A stretch of DNA of 64,000 nt from Allosalinactinospora lopnorensis. GTDB taxonomy: Bacteria > Actinomycetota > Actinomycetes > Streptosporangiales > Streptosporangiaceae. The translations under genes were made by a program, and so were the position numbers. Positions 28,901-38,611 of this stretch are shown here, in pieces. Position 1 is the stretch's first letter; every line of letters starts with the position of its first letter. Where the stretch lies: contig NZ_LAJC01000006.1 of the NCBI RefSeq assembly GCF_000981225.1, positions 1 through 64,000 on the forward strand, given 5' to 3'. The notes under the pieces were generated by a model that made no database searches, was not told where the DNA came from, and saw only the letters and a program-made list of their open reading frames with translations.

Positions 28901-31028
28901 TCGATGCGCTGATGGCCGCCACGCAGATCAGCGGCCATCGCGAGGACCTGCGCCCGGCCCTGGAGACGGCGCTCGGGGCGCTGTCCGATTGGCATCGGCG
29001 ATCTGACGAGCGGTCGCAGGTGGCCGACTGGGGGTACGCCATGGAGTGGAAGCCCGGACGGCAGGCGCCCCCTGCCCTCGAACAACCGCTGTCCGGCACA
29101 TGGTGCTCGTGGTTCCGCGTGAACACGCCGGACACCCGTGGGTGGCGGGATGCGCCGCGGTGCTGACCAGGCACGGCGCCCGTGTTAAAGAGATCACGCT
29201 GGGCGACGTCGACGATGATGCGCTCGCCGGGCAGGTGTACGACGCGCTCCGCAGCGCTTCGGCGGGTGGCCACGCGGCCACCGGGGTGCTGTCGCTGCTG
29301 GCGTTGGCGGAGAGCCCGCACCCCGAGCGCCCGTCGACACCGCGCGGTCTCGCCTTGACGCTGGCCCTGGTCCAGGCCCTCGACGAGGCCGAGGTCGAGG
29401 CACCGTTGTGGTGCGCCACCTGTGCCGCGATGCGGGTGACCGATTCCGATCGAGGATCCGGCACGGCGCAGGCACAGGTGTGGGGCTTGGGGCAGGTCAT
29501 CGCCGTAGAGCACCCTGAGCGGTGGGGCGGGCTGGTCGACCTTCCCGACACCCCCGATCGACGGACGCGGAGGCTGCTGGGAGGCGTGCTCGCGAACGCG
29601 GCCGGCGAAGACCAGGTGGCCGTACGGCCGTCAGGGGTGTTCCACCGCCGCATCGCCCGAGCCGCGCAGGCGATGAACGGCACGCCGTGGCAGCCAGAGG
29701 GGGCCGTGCTGATCACCGGCGCGACCGAACCCCTGGGTGCGCATACCGCACGCCGGCTGGCACGCGACGGCGCCAGAAACCTCGTACTGGTCGTTCCCCG
29801 GGGAGCCGAGGCCGAGGGGGCGCGCACGCTCGCCGCCGATGTGGCCGGCCTGGGCGCCGCTGTCACCTTCCTCGACTGCGACCCTGCCGACCGGAATGCG
29901 CTGGCACGGGCGCTCGGCACGCTTTCCGGCAGCGTTGACCAGCCACTGACAGGCGTGGTGCACGCCGCTGGGACGAGTGACGACGGCGACCTCTCCCCAC
30001 TCACACTCGAACGCCTCGACCGGCTGATGCGGGCGAGGGTGGGCGGTGCGCTCAACCTCCACGAACTCACCGAGCACCTGGACCTGTCGGCGTTCGTGCT
30101 GTTCTCCTCCATGGCGGGAGTCTTCGGAGCCGAAGGCCAGGGGGGTCAGGCCGCGGCCTACGCGGCCCTGGACGCGCTCGCCCAGCACCGCAGGGCCCGG
30201 GGAATGGCGGCGACCTCGGTCGCGTGGGGACCGTGGAGCGAGGAGGACACCGCTGAGGACGACCCGGCGAGGGCGAAGCTGCTGCACCGATCAGGGCTGA
30301 CCCCGATGCCGCCGGATCCGGCGCTCACGGCGCTGCTGCAGGCCGCGGGTCAGAGGCAGGCCTTCCTGACCATGGCCGATGTGGACTGGGAGCGGTTCGC
30401 CGTCGCCTGGACCGCGGTACGGCGCTGTCGGCTGCTCGACGATCTTCCCGAGGTTCAGGACATCCTCGCGCCGGTCCCGGCGCAGTCCAATGACCCCGCG
30501 TCCGCCGCGTCGGACCTGCGGCAGACCCTGACCGGCCTGTCCGAAGCCGAGCGGGAGCACGTACTGCTGGACCTGGTCCGGACGAACACCGCGGCGGTAC
30601 TGGACCACTCCGACCTGAGCGCGGTCGCCGCCGGCCGCGGGTTCATGGAAATGGGAGTGGAATCACTGTCCGCGGTCGAACTCCGCCATCGGTTGGAAGT
30701 CGCCACCGGCCTGCGGCTGCCGACCACTGTGGTCTTCGACCACCCCACCCCGTTCGCGCTCGCCGGCTACCTCACGACCCAGATCACCGACATCGAAGCG
30801 GAATCCTCATCCGCACGTGCACTGGCAGAACTCGACGAGCTGCACGCCGCCCTCTCCGACCCCGCCATGAGCGATGCCGCCCGGAACAGAGTGGTGGAGC
30901 GTATGCGCAAGGTCCTGGCCGAATTCGACGATCCCGCGACCCACCATTACAAGACGGCCGACGACCTCACGCACGCCACGGACGACCAGCTTCTCGACTA
31001 CATCGATGAGGAGTTCGGGATCTCCTGA
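25969..31028 (+). CDS. Type I polyketide synthase, KS-AT(malonyl)-KR(inactive)-ACP, frameshifted as sequenced
   Basis: A coiled N-terminal docking helix is followed by KS with Cys207 in DTACSSSL and both histidines (EAHGTGT, SNIGHTQ). AT has Ser682 in GHSIGE and HAFH, which points to malonyl-CoA. After the AT comes a KR with its structural subdomain. The frame changes at about 29103: GTW continues as [10 protein letters not shown] in the -1 frame. One extra G in the run TGG-TG would restore a protein of about 1687 aa. The KR looks dead: the catalytic Tyr of GQGNY is Gln (codon 30147-30149), and the NADPH motif GGTGxLG reads GATEPLG. The ACP motif is GVESL. A helical docking tail ends in YIDEEFGIS. 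The chain should keep its beta-keto group here. Confidence 0.88.
26071..26438 (+). repeat. Near-identical KS segment, copy 1 (GT-rich codons)
   Basis: These 368 bases match 31273-31640 with only a handful of differences. The codons end mostly in G or T (GGT, GTT, TTG, GAT, TTT), while the flanking PKS sequence prefers C or G. The edges are sharp, near 26438. This suggests gene conversion or a transferred segment. Confidence 0.85.
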
Positions 31029-31173
31029 GCTCCGTCGCACTGCTCGCACTTCCGCAAGGGCCGAACCCGTGTGTCCTCAGCCGCCCGGAGGCAGGTGCCA
31101 GGCAACGACATCCCGCAGCAGAACGGAGGAAGGGGCATCCGCCCGAAGCGGGCGAGCCGCCCCGAAGGTACAG

Positions 31174-34100
31174 ATGACCAACGAGCAGAAACTCCGTGAC
31201 GTCCTCAAGAAGATGACCGTCGATCTGCGCCACGCGCGCAACCGCGTGCACGAGATGAGCGAGAGGGAACACGAGCCGATTGCTGTTGTGGGGATGGGGT
31301 GTCGTTTTCCGGGGGGTGTTGGTTCTCCTGAGGGTTTGTGGGAGTTGTTGTGTGCGGAGGTGGATACGGTTTCGGGGTTTCCTGCCGATCGGGGGTGGGA
31401 TCTGGCGGGGTTGTTCGATGCTGATCCTGATGTGGGGGGCAGGAGTTATGCGCGTGAGGGGGGGTTTCTTTATGGGGCGGGGGAGTTTGATGCGGATTTT
31501 TTTGGTGTGAGTCCGCGTGAGGCTGTGGCGATGGATCCTCAGCAGCGGTTGTTGTTGGAGACGTCGTGGGAGGCGGTTGAGCGTGGTGGTATTGATCCGG
31601 TTTCGTTGTCCGGTTCCCAGACGGGGGTGTTCGTCGGGGTAGTGGCCCAGGACTACGGGCCCCGGATGCACGAGGCTGAGGGGGGAATGGAGACCTACCT
31701 GCTGACGGGCAACGCCGCCAGCGTCGCCGCCGGGCGGGTGTCCTACACCCTGGGGCTGGAAGGACCCGCGGTCAGTGTCGACACCGCCTGTTCCTCGTCC
31801 CTGACCGCACTCCACCTCGCGTGCCAGGCCCTGCGCCGCGATGAGTGCTCCCTGGCGCTGGCCGGCGGTGTGACCGTGATGGTCGACCCCGGGCCGTTCG
31901 TCGCCTTCAGCCGGCAGCGCGGTCTGGCACCCGATGGCCGGTGCAAGCCGTTCGCCGCGGCGGCAGACGGGACCAGTTGGTCCGAGGGCGTGGGGATGCT
32001 CCTGGTCGAACGCCTCTCCGACGCCCGCCGCAACGGCCACCCGGTCCTGGCGGTGATCCGCGGCAGCGCGGTCAACCAGGACGGCAGGAGCAGCGGCCTG
32101 ACCGCTCCGAACGGTTCCTCGCAGCAGCGTGTGATCCGCCAGGCGCTGGCTGATGCCCGGATCGGCCCCGAGGATGTCGATGCGGTGGAGGCGCACGGCA
32201 CCGGCACCACCCTTGGTGACCCGATCGAGGCCCAGGCGATCTTGGAGACCTACGGGCGGGATCGCCCCGCCGACCGGCCGCTGCGGCTCGGCTCGCTCAA
32301 GTCCAACATCGGGCACAGCAGTGCGGCCGCCGGAGTCGGCGGTGTGATCAAAATGGTGCTGGCCCTGCGCAACGGCGTCCTGCCGCGGAGCCTGCACATC
32401 GACGCGCCCACTCCGCACGTGGACTGGTCGGCGGGATCGGTGGAACTGCTGTCCGAGGCGGCACCGTGGCCCGAGACCGGTCGGCCGCGCCGGGCGGCGG
32501 TCTCCTCATTCGGTATGAGCGGGACCAACGCCCACGCCATCCTGGAGGAGACGCCCGCCGACACCGACCCGTCCGAAGGTGGGAGTCCCCCGGCGCCTGC
32601 CGGAGCCGCGGCCCTGCCGTGGATGGTGTCCGGCCACAGCGAGGAGGCGCTTCGTGCCCAGGCGCTGCGGCTGTACGAGCACGTGCGGGCCGCACCGGAT
32701 ACGGACGCGGCCGACATCGGGCACAGCCTGGCCACCGGCCGGACCGACCTCGCGCACCGCGCGGTGGTGATCGGTCGCAGCACAGAGGAATTCCTGGCAG
32801 GTCTGCAAGCGGTCGCCGCCGGAGAACGTGCCTCCGGGGTCACGCGTGCGAAGGCGAGGGAGGGGGAGCGGGCGGTCTTCGTCTTCCCGGGACAGGGCTC
32901 CCAGTGGGCCGGGATGGCACTGGGACTGCTCGACACCGCGCCGGTGTTCGCCGACCGCATCGCTGCGTGCGAGAAGGCGCTGGCGCCCTACGTCGGCTGG
33001 TCGCTCACTGCCGTGCTGCGGGGGGAGCCCGGCGCGCCCGCACTCGACCGGGCCGACATCGTCCAGCCGGTGCTGTTCTCGATGATGGTGTCCCTGGCCG
33101 AACTGTGGCGCTTCCACGGGGTGCACCCCTCCGTGGTGGTCGGGCACTCCCAGGGGGAGATCGCCGCCGCGTGTGTGGCCGGTGCGCTCTCCCTCGAGGA
33201 CGCCGCCCGGATCGTCGCCCTACGCAGCCGCCTTGCCTCGGCCCTGTCCGGTGCGGGTGCCATGATGACGCTGGCGCTGTCCGCGGAACAGGCCGCGGCC
33301 CGACTGGAGCGCATCGCCGCCGAAGTGACGATCGCCGCGGTCAACGGGCCCGACACGGTGGTGCTCTCCGGTGACCGGCAGCCTATCGAGGACCTGCTCG
33401 CGCAGTGCTCGGCGGAGGGGGTGCACGCGCGCCGCATCGATGTCGACTACGCCTCGCATTCTCCGCAGGTGGAAAAGCTGCGGGAACGGATCGTGGACGC
33501 ACTCTCCGGGATCAGCCCGCAGCACGCCGAGGTCCCGTTCTTCTCGACGGTGACCGGCGGACGTGTCGAAGGGCGGAGTCTCGGCCCCGAGTACTGGTAT
33601 CGCAACCTCCGCAACACCGTGCTGTTCGAGCCGACCATCCGCGCACTGCACGAGCACGGAAGCAGCGCATTCATCGAGGTGAGCCCACATCCGATCCTGA
33701 CCTACGGGGTCGAGCAGACACTGGAGGCGGCAGGCCGGGAGAACGCGTCCGTTCTCGGCACACTGCGCCGGGACGAGGACGGCCCGGTGCGCTTTCTGAC
33801 CTCGCTCGCCGAGGCACACGTGCGTGGCCTCCCGGTAGGCTGGAAACCGGTCTTCGCACCCTACGGCGCACGGCGGGTCGACCTGCGACGTATGCCTTCC
33901 AGCACCGCCGCTATTGGCTGGAGCCGCTCGCGTCCACGGGGTACCCCACCGCAGCGATCCGCGCACCGGACCCGTCGTCTACAGCGGATCCGGCGGCAGC
34001 CGGTTCAGCGCTGACGGAGCGCCTGGCCGGACGCCCGGACGCCGAGCGCACGGCCGTCCTGCTGGACCTGGTGCGCACCGGGGCGGCCAGGGTACTGGGA

Positions 34101-35162
34101 CGCCCGGCCGCGGAGGATATCGGCACGGACCAGACTTTCCTGGAGCTGGGTTTCAGTTCCCTCACCGCGCTCGAACTCCGCAACGAACTGAACACCGTCA
34201 CCGGGTTGCGCCTGCCCGCGGCCGCGGCCTTCTCCCACCCCACACCGGCCGAGTTGGCCCGGCACCTGGACGGTGAGCTTCAGGAACGACTCCGTACCGA
34301 ACCAGGGGAGCCCGAGATCGCGGATACTTCCCCGGACGAGGCGGCGGACGGAGTGGTCGAGCTGTTTCGGCGATCCTGCCGCACAGGCAGGATCGGCGAA
34401 GGGATCGAGCTCATCCAGGCGGCGTCCCGGTTCCGGCCGACCTTCACCGACGCGGCCGGGTTCGGGGCGCCGCCCCGCCCGGTCCGCCTCTCAGAGGGCC
34501 CGGCACGGCCGCACCTGATCTGTCTGCCGTCGTTGGTGATGCTTTCCGGGGTGCAGGAGTACGCGCGCTTCGCCGCCGGGCTGCGCGACCTGCGGGAGGT
34601 CCAGGTCATCCCGCAACCGGGGTTCACCCCCGGCGAACCGCTCCCGGCCAGTATCGAAGCGGTCGTGGACGTACAGGTGCGAGCACTCTGTGCCTGCGCA
34701 GCGGGCGAACCGTTCGTCCTCGTCGGCCGCTCCTCCGGGGGGTGGGTCGCCCATGCCGTGACCGAGCGGCTTGAGGAGGCGGGAGTCGGGCCCGAGGTGC
34801 TGGTACTGGTGGACACTCCGCTGCCCGAAGACCAGGCCGTTCTCCCCGTCCTCGGGGCGGGCATGCTCGAACGGGAGCGGCAGTTCGGCTCCATGGACCT
34901 GGACGGCGTCAACGCGATGGGGGCTTACCTGCGGCTGTTCGCGGAATGGTCGCCGAAGCCGGTCTCGGCCCCGTCGCTGATGATCCTCCCGGACGAACCG
35001 GTCCGCGACCACACGGGGCTGCTGCCGGGCGGCGACGACTGGCGTTTCACCTGGGACCTGCCGCATCTGACGCTCGAGGTCACCGGGGACCACCTCACCA
35101 TGATGGAGGAGCACGCCGAGTCGACCGCGCTGGCGCTGCACACCTGGCTCGAACAACGGTGA
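31174..35162 (+). CDS. Type I polyketide synthase, KS-AT(methylmalonyl)-ACP-TE, frameshifted as sequenced
   Basis: The ATG at 31174 has GAAGG upstream and begins a docking coiled coil ([13 protein letters not shown]). KS is complete, with Cys in DTACSSSL (codon 31789). AT has GHSQGE and YASH, which points to methylmalonyl-CoA. The frame changes at about 33886 inside the post-AT linker: VDL continues as [10 protein letters not shown] in the -1 frame. One missing C (CTG CCG ACG) explains this and restores about 1329 aa. No KR, DH or ER is present. The ACP motif is GFSSL, with Ser in place of the usual Asp before the carrier Ser (codon 34158). The thioesterase keeps Ser in GRSSGG (34731), Asp in VDTPLPED and His in [10 protein letters not shown]. 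It should release an unreduced beta-keto chain. Confidence 0.88.
31273..31640 (+). repeat. Near-identical KS segment, copy 2 (GT-rich codons)
   Basis: This is the partner of 26071-26438 at a constant offset of 5202 bases. Further shared blocks follow in both KS domains (for example 26892-27110 with 32094-32312), but those have ordinary C/G-ending codons. Confidence 0.85.
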
Positions 35163-35169
35163 ACTCTTC

Positions 35170-35245
35170 GTCGCGATCTTGCGCTCCTTGCCCGGGCCTG
35201 GCCACCTGACGTGGCGCACGCCGGAAAGGAGCGCAAGATCGCGAC
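35170..35245. terminator. Long hairpin terminator after the PKS genes
   Basis: A perfect 20-bp inverted repeat (35170-35189 with 35226-35245) starts 8 bases after the PKS stop. The 36-base loop itself contains GCCAC/GTGGC. The methyltransferase gene converges from the right, so it may act in both directions. Confidence 0.8.
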
Positions 35246-35421
35246 CGGGCTCCGGGACCACGAGGGATACGGTGGTCGGCGGCGGAGAGCCGTCCAGATT
35301 CCCGAAGGCCCCTGAGAGGTGAACTACACGGGAGCCGGCGATCCGGGCAGGTGCCGCACCCTCAGTGAACGCCTGAGGGGTCCGGCAGGTGGATCACCTG
35401 GATTCCGGTGATCCGGTGCGG

Positions 35422-36114
35422 TCATTTGGCCGTTCCTTCGAAGAGCGCGACACATCCGCGGGTCGTGAGCGTGAAGTCGTCGAAGCGCTTCGCCAATTCG
35501 TTCCGGAGGTCGGAAAGAGAGTCGCCGGCGTTGTTGAACAGACCTTTCCCCTGATACGCCGCCATAAGACGGCGGGCCTGGGAGGTGATCGGCACGCCGT
35601 GGGCGAGAACCGTGGTCCCGAAGAAGCGGCCTCCGGGCCGGAGCACACGGTTGATGTGGTCGAAAATCACGCCTTTCTGTGTGAAGTCGCCCGGGACGCA
35701 GTGCAGGAACAGCGACATCGCGACCGAATCGAGTGATCCTTCGGGGATCGGGAATTCTTCGAGTGCGTTGGCCTCGTAGGTCTTCGTTGGATGTCCGGCG
35801 ACCCGGCGGCTCGCCCGGGCCAGCGGAACCGGGTTCAGATCCAGCAGATGGATCTCGGAGCTCCGTTTGTCGACCTGAGCCTTCTTCAGGAAGTATCCGG
35901 TTCCCACCCCGATGTCCAGGTGCCGGTCTCCGACGTTGCGCCGGTACTGGGCAGTGATATTGCGGCGTGGGCAGCGCCAGATCCAGCTCATGGAGAACCG
36001 GAGCACATAAAGGTCGTAGATGGCGAGAAGCAGCTTGCTGTAAATGGCGGCGCCGGCGTAAGCATCCGGTTGAGAGGGGTTGGGGGTCGCATCGTGGGGA
36101 GTTTCCTGCGCCAT
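35422..36114 (-). CDS. Class I SAM-dependent methyltransferase
   Basis: I chose ATG 36114 because GGAAGG lies just upstream; this gives 230 aa. SAM-binding motif I is LDIGVGTGYFL, the acidic end of the second strand is HLLDLNPVPL, and motif post-I/II is DSVAMSLFLHCVP, followed by LRPGGRFFGTTVL. The sequence around YDLYVLRFSMSWIWRCP is typical of small methyltransferases found beside polyketide synthases, but the exact family is not certain to me. It lies 78 bases after the FAD oxygenase gene on the same strand and converges with the PKS operon. A likely role is O-methylation of the PKS product, for example a 4-hydroxy-pyrone. That is inference. Confidence 0.82.
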   Translation of the reverse strand: MAQETPHDATPNPSQPDAYAGAAIYSKLLLAIYDLYVLRFSMSWIWRCPRRNITAQYRRNVGDRHLDIGVGTGYFLKKAQVDKRSSEIHLLDLNPVPLARASRRVAGHPTKTYEANALEEFPIPEGSLDSVAMSLFLHCVPGDFTQKGVIFDHINRVLRPGGRFFGTTVLAHGVPITSQARRLMAAYQGKGLFNNAGDSLSDLRNELAKRFDDFTLTTRGCVALFEGTAK

Positions 36115-36192
36115 GGAACCTTCCAAGGGTCTGGTGGAGCGCGGTGTTCCGGTGTGCTCGACCGAAGGCCTCACACGACCGTCACGCAGGTC

Positions 36193-37572
36193 TCACTTGT
36201 GCAGAATCGCGCCGGACGTGCTGTCAGTGACGGTGGACGCCGCTGGACGGCGCCACCCGGCGGTCAGGACGCGCAGCATGATGGCCGGCCGCAACAGCCG
36301 CGCGGGCGGGTCCAGCAGGAACGCGACGCGGATGAACTGGGTGGCGAGGACGGCGTCATGCGAGGCTTCCGCCTGCAGGCGGCGGAGGTAGGGGGCGAGG
36401 ACCCGCATCGACAGCGGCTGAGACCCTTCCACCCCGGGCAGCGCCAGGTCGGCGGCTGCCGCGCTTTGCCATGCCACTCCGATCGGGGTGGCCGCGGCCC
36501 GGAAGAACCGGTGCGGGAGGTTGTGCTTGCTGTGTTTCAGGCAGTCGCGCAACGCCAAGGCCTCAAGCCCGGCGAGCGACATTCCCTGCCCATAGATCGG
36601 GTTGAAACTGCACAGTGCGTCGCCGACGACGAGCAGTCCCTCGGGGAAACGGCGCAGCCGGTCGTAGCGTCGCCACCGGTTCGCCGGGAACTTGAACATC
36701 GACACCGTATCGAGTCGTTCCGCGTTGCGGATCGCCTCGATGGCGTGCGGCGGCAGGAACTCCGCGGCGAAAGCCACCCTGGCGTCGAAGTCGGCGGGCG
36801 GATCGTGGTCCACACACCCATAGGTGGTGAACAGCCACGTGTCGTTCTCCTGCCGGATCAGTGCCCCACCGGTCGGGCGGTCGGGTGTCGCGCCGACGAT
36901 GATCGACTTTTCCTGCAGGGCATTCGGTTGCAGTCGTAAGGGCTCGGTGACGTAGGCCACCTTGACAACCAGCTCTTCCTCCTGCGGACGCTCGTATCCG
37001 AGTTCCGCGAGCCATGCGGGTGTGCGGGCGCCGCGTCCCATCGCATCGACGACGAGGTCGGCGGCGAAGACCTCCTCCTCACTGCCGTCAGCGCGGTGCC
37101 GGACCCGGACCCCGGTCACCCGGTCGCGGGTCTCGGTGGTGACCAGGTCGACGACGTCGTACTGGTCGGCGATCGTGATATTGGGCACCGTCCGCACCCG
37201 GGTGCGAATGTGGTGTTCCAGGTAGGGGCGGGTGGCCAGATAGGTCGGTACACCGGGCTGCATGTCGGTGGACAGCAGTTGACCGGATGGCGCGAAGGGG
37301 AATTCCCGGTAGTCGTGGACGACCGGAGCTCCTCCGGCCGCGAGGTCGCTCAGCAGCCCCGGGAAGAGCTCGTCGAGAGCCTGGGATCCCCGAGGGAGCA
37401 TTCCGTGCGTGTGTTTTCCTTGGGGAACGCCTCCCCGGTGTTCGCTTGTCGTGGGGAGTCGATCTCGCTCGACGAGCGTCACCCGCTCGTAGGTGTCGGC
37501 CAGTACCCGTGCGGCGAGTAGCCCCGCCATACCGGCTCCGAGGACCACAGCATGATCGTCGGCCCCTCCCAT
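36193..37572 (-). CDS. FAD-dependent oxygenase (epoxidase-like)
   Basis: ATG 37572 follows a strong AGGAGGT, giving 459 aa; the longer open frame adds unrelated residues. FAD motifs are AVVLGAGMAGLLAARVLAD at the start, the DG-like segment LVVDAMGRGARTPAWL, and GLLVVGDALCSFNPIYGQGMS near residue 320. The stretch RGGVPQGKHTHGMLPRG and the overall layout resemble flavin epoxidases of polyether clusters (the MonCI/Lsd18 type) as I remember them. Halogenase or geranylgeranyl-reductase-like relatives are alternatives, but the WxWxIP halogenase motif is not seen. It is probably cotranscribed with the methyltransferase and tailors the PKS product. Confidence 0.82.
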   Translation of the reverse strand: MGGADDHAVVLGAGMAGLLAARVLADTYERVTLVERDRLPTTSEHRGGVPQGKHTHGMLPRGSQALDELFPGLLSDLAAGGAPVVHDYREFPFAPSGQLLSTDMQPGVPTYLATRPYLEHHIRTRVRTVPNITIADQYDVVDLVTTETRDRVTGVRVRHRADGSEEEVFAADLVVDAMGRGARTPAWLAELGYERPQEEELVVKVAYVTEPLRLQPNALQEKSIIVGATPDRPTGGALIRQENDTWLFTTYGCVDHDPPADFDARVAFAAEFLPPHAIEAIRNAERLDTVSMFKFPANRWRRYDRLRRFPEGLLVVGDALCSFNPIYGQGMSLAGLEALALRDCLKHSKHNLPHRFFRAAATPIGVAWQSAAAADLALPGVEGSQPLSMRVLAPYLRRLQAEASHDAVLATQFIRVAFLLDPPARLLRPAIMLRVLTAGWRRPAASTVTDSTSGAILHK

Positions 37573-38611
37573 CTGCCACCTCCTGTGTGTTGGGCACGCC
37601 ACAAGCTGTCCCAAACCAGACAGCCTCAAATGTCGTCCCTCGGGGGTTGCGGCATCAAACCCCTTTCACCTCGGATTCCATCGGCGATACGCAACATTTA
37701 TCGGTGTCGTGCCGTTTTCCCTCATAAGAGCCCTTCAGTGGCGGTACGCTGGCAAAAGAGTAGAATTCCCAGCTCTGTTGTCCACGAGTTTTGGATGACC
37801 CCCTGACAGATTCTGGACAGGGTTTAAATGGGCTGCCCGGCCCTTGAAGGCCTTTGTATTTCTTGTTGTCCGTTTTCGTATTCCGCGGATCATCGTGGTG
37901 CACCGGGGCGGGAAGCGCGCGATGGTGTACCGATGGGTGCCGGGCATCTGCAGGGACGGCAGGTGTTGTCCGAGCTCCGAAGGCGGCGGTACGCCCGCGG
38001 AGACGCGGAGGTACACGTTGTGTTGTTGTGACCGGCCGCGTTTAGGACGGCTGGTTTCGCCGGAAGTGCGACCTGGACCGCGGGCACGGGGACGTATCGG
38101 GTGAGGACCACGGCTGCTCCCACGTGATGCTGCTGGGGCCCGCCTCGATCGAGCTCGGGCACGAGTTTGAGCGAGTTGGACGAGAACACTCCGTTCGCGT
38201 TCGGTACCAACCCTGGGCCCGTGCGCCGTGGGCCTCGCGACCGGCCCGGAGGAGCCGGCCGAGCCGAGGGCCGCTGAGGACGCGCAGGTGGGCGGGAAAC
38301 CATCCCGTACCGCGAGTGGGCCCTTTCCCGCATGAGGGGCGAGGAGCCGGGTGGTTTCGTATACCGCTCCCCGCTGGGCGGGACCGCTGTGGCGCGTTCG
38401 GGAGCCTGACACCTCAGCCGCGGCCGGCGGATACCCGTGTGCGCGGTCGTGCCGCGAGCTGCCGCGGAACACTCCGGCCTCCTCGGTCCGCCGTTGCCCC
38501 ACGGCGGTCGCGGATCGCCGCCCCTGTGGATTACCCCCAGATGCTTTACGCCGGTAACCGGAGTGGTTACTATCAAGCTCGGTTTACTGGTAACAATGAG
38601 AGGGGTGCGGC
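37573..38611. other. Intergenic region with an operator-like repeat at its end
   Basis: About 1 kb lies between divergent genes. I see no coding frame with recognisable similarity. The left part must hold the promoter of the FAD/methyltransferase unit. The right end contains the repeated GGTAAC/GTTAC elements listed separately. Confidence 0.45.
38551..38595. promoter_or_regulatory. Operator-like GGTAAC repeats before the hydrolase
   Basis: Copies of GGTAAC or its inverse GTTAC occur at about 38553-38558, 38565-38570 and 38588-38594, just upstream of the hydrolase start (38612). The pattern suggests a dimeric repressor site overlapping the promoter. A matching regulator is not obvious; the AraC-type gene downstream is one candidate. 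Confidence 0.45.
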
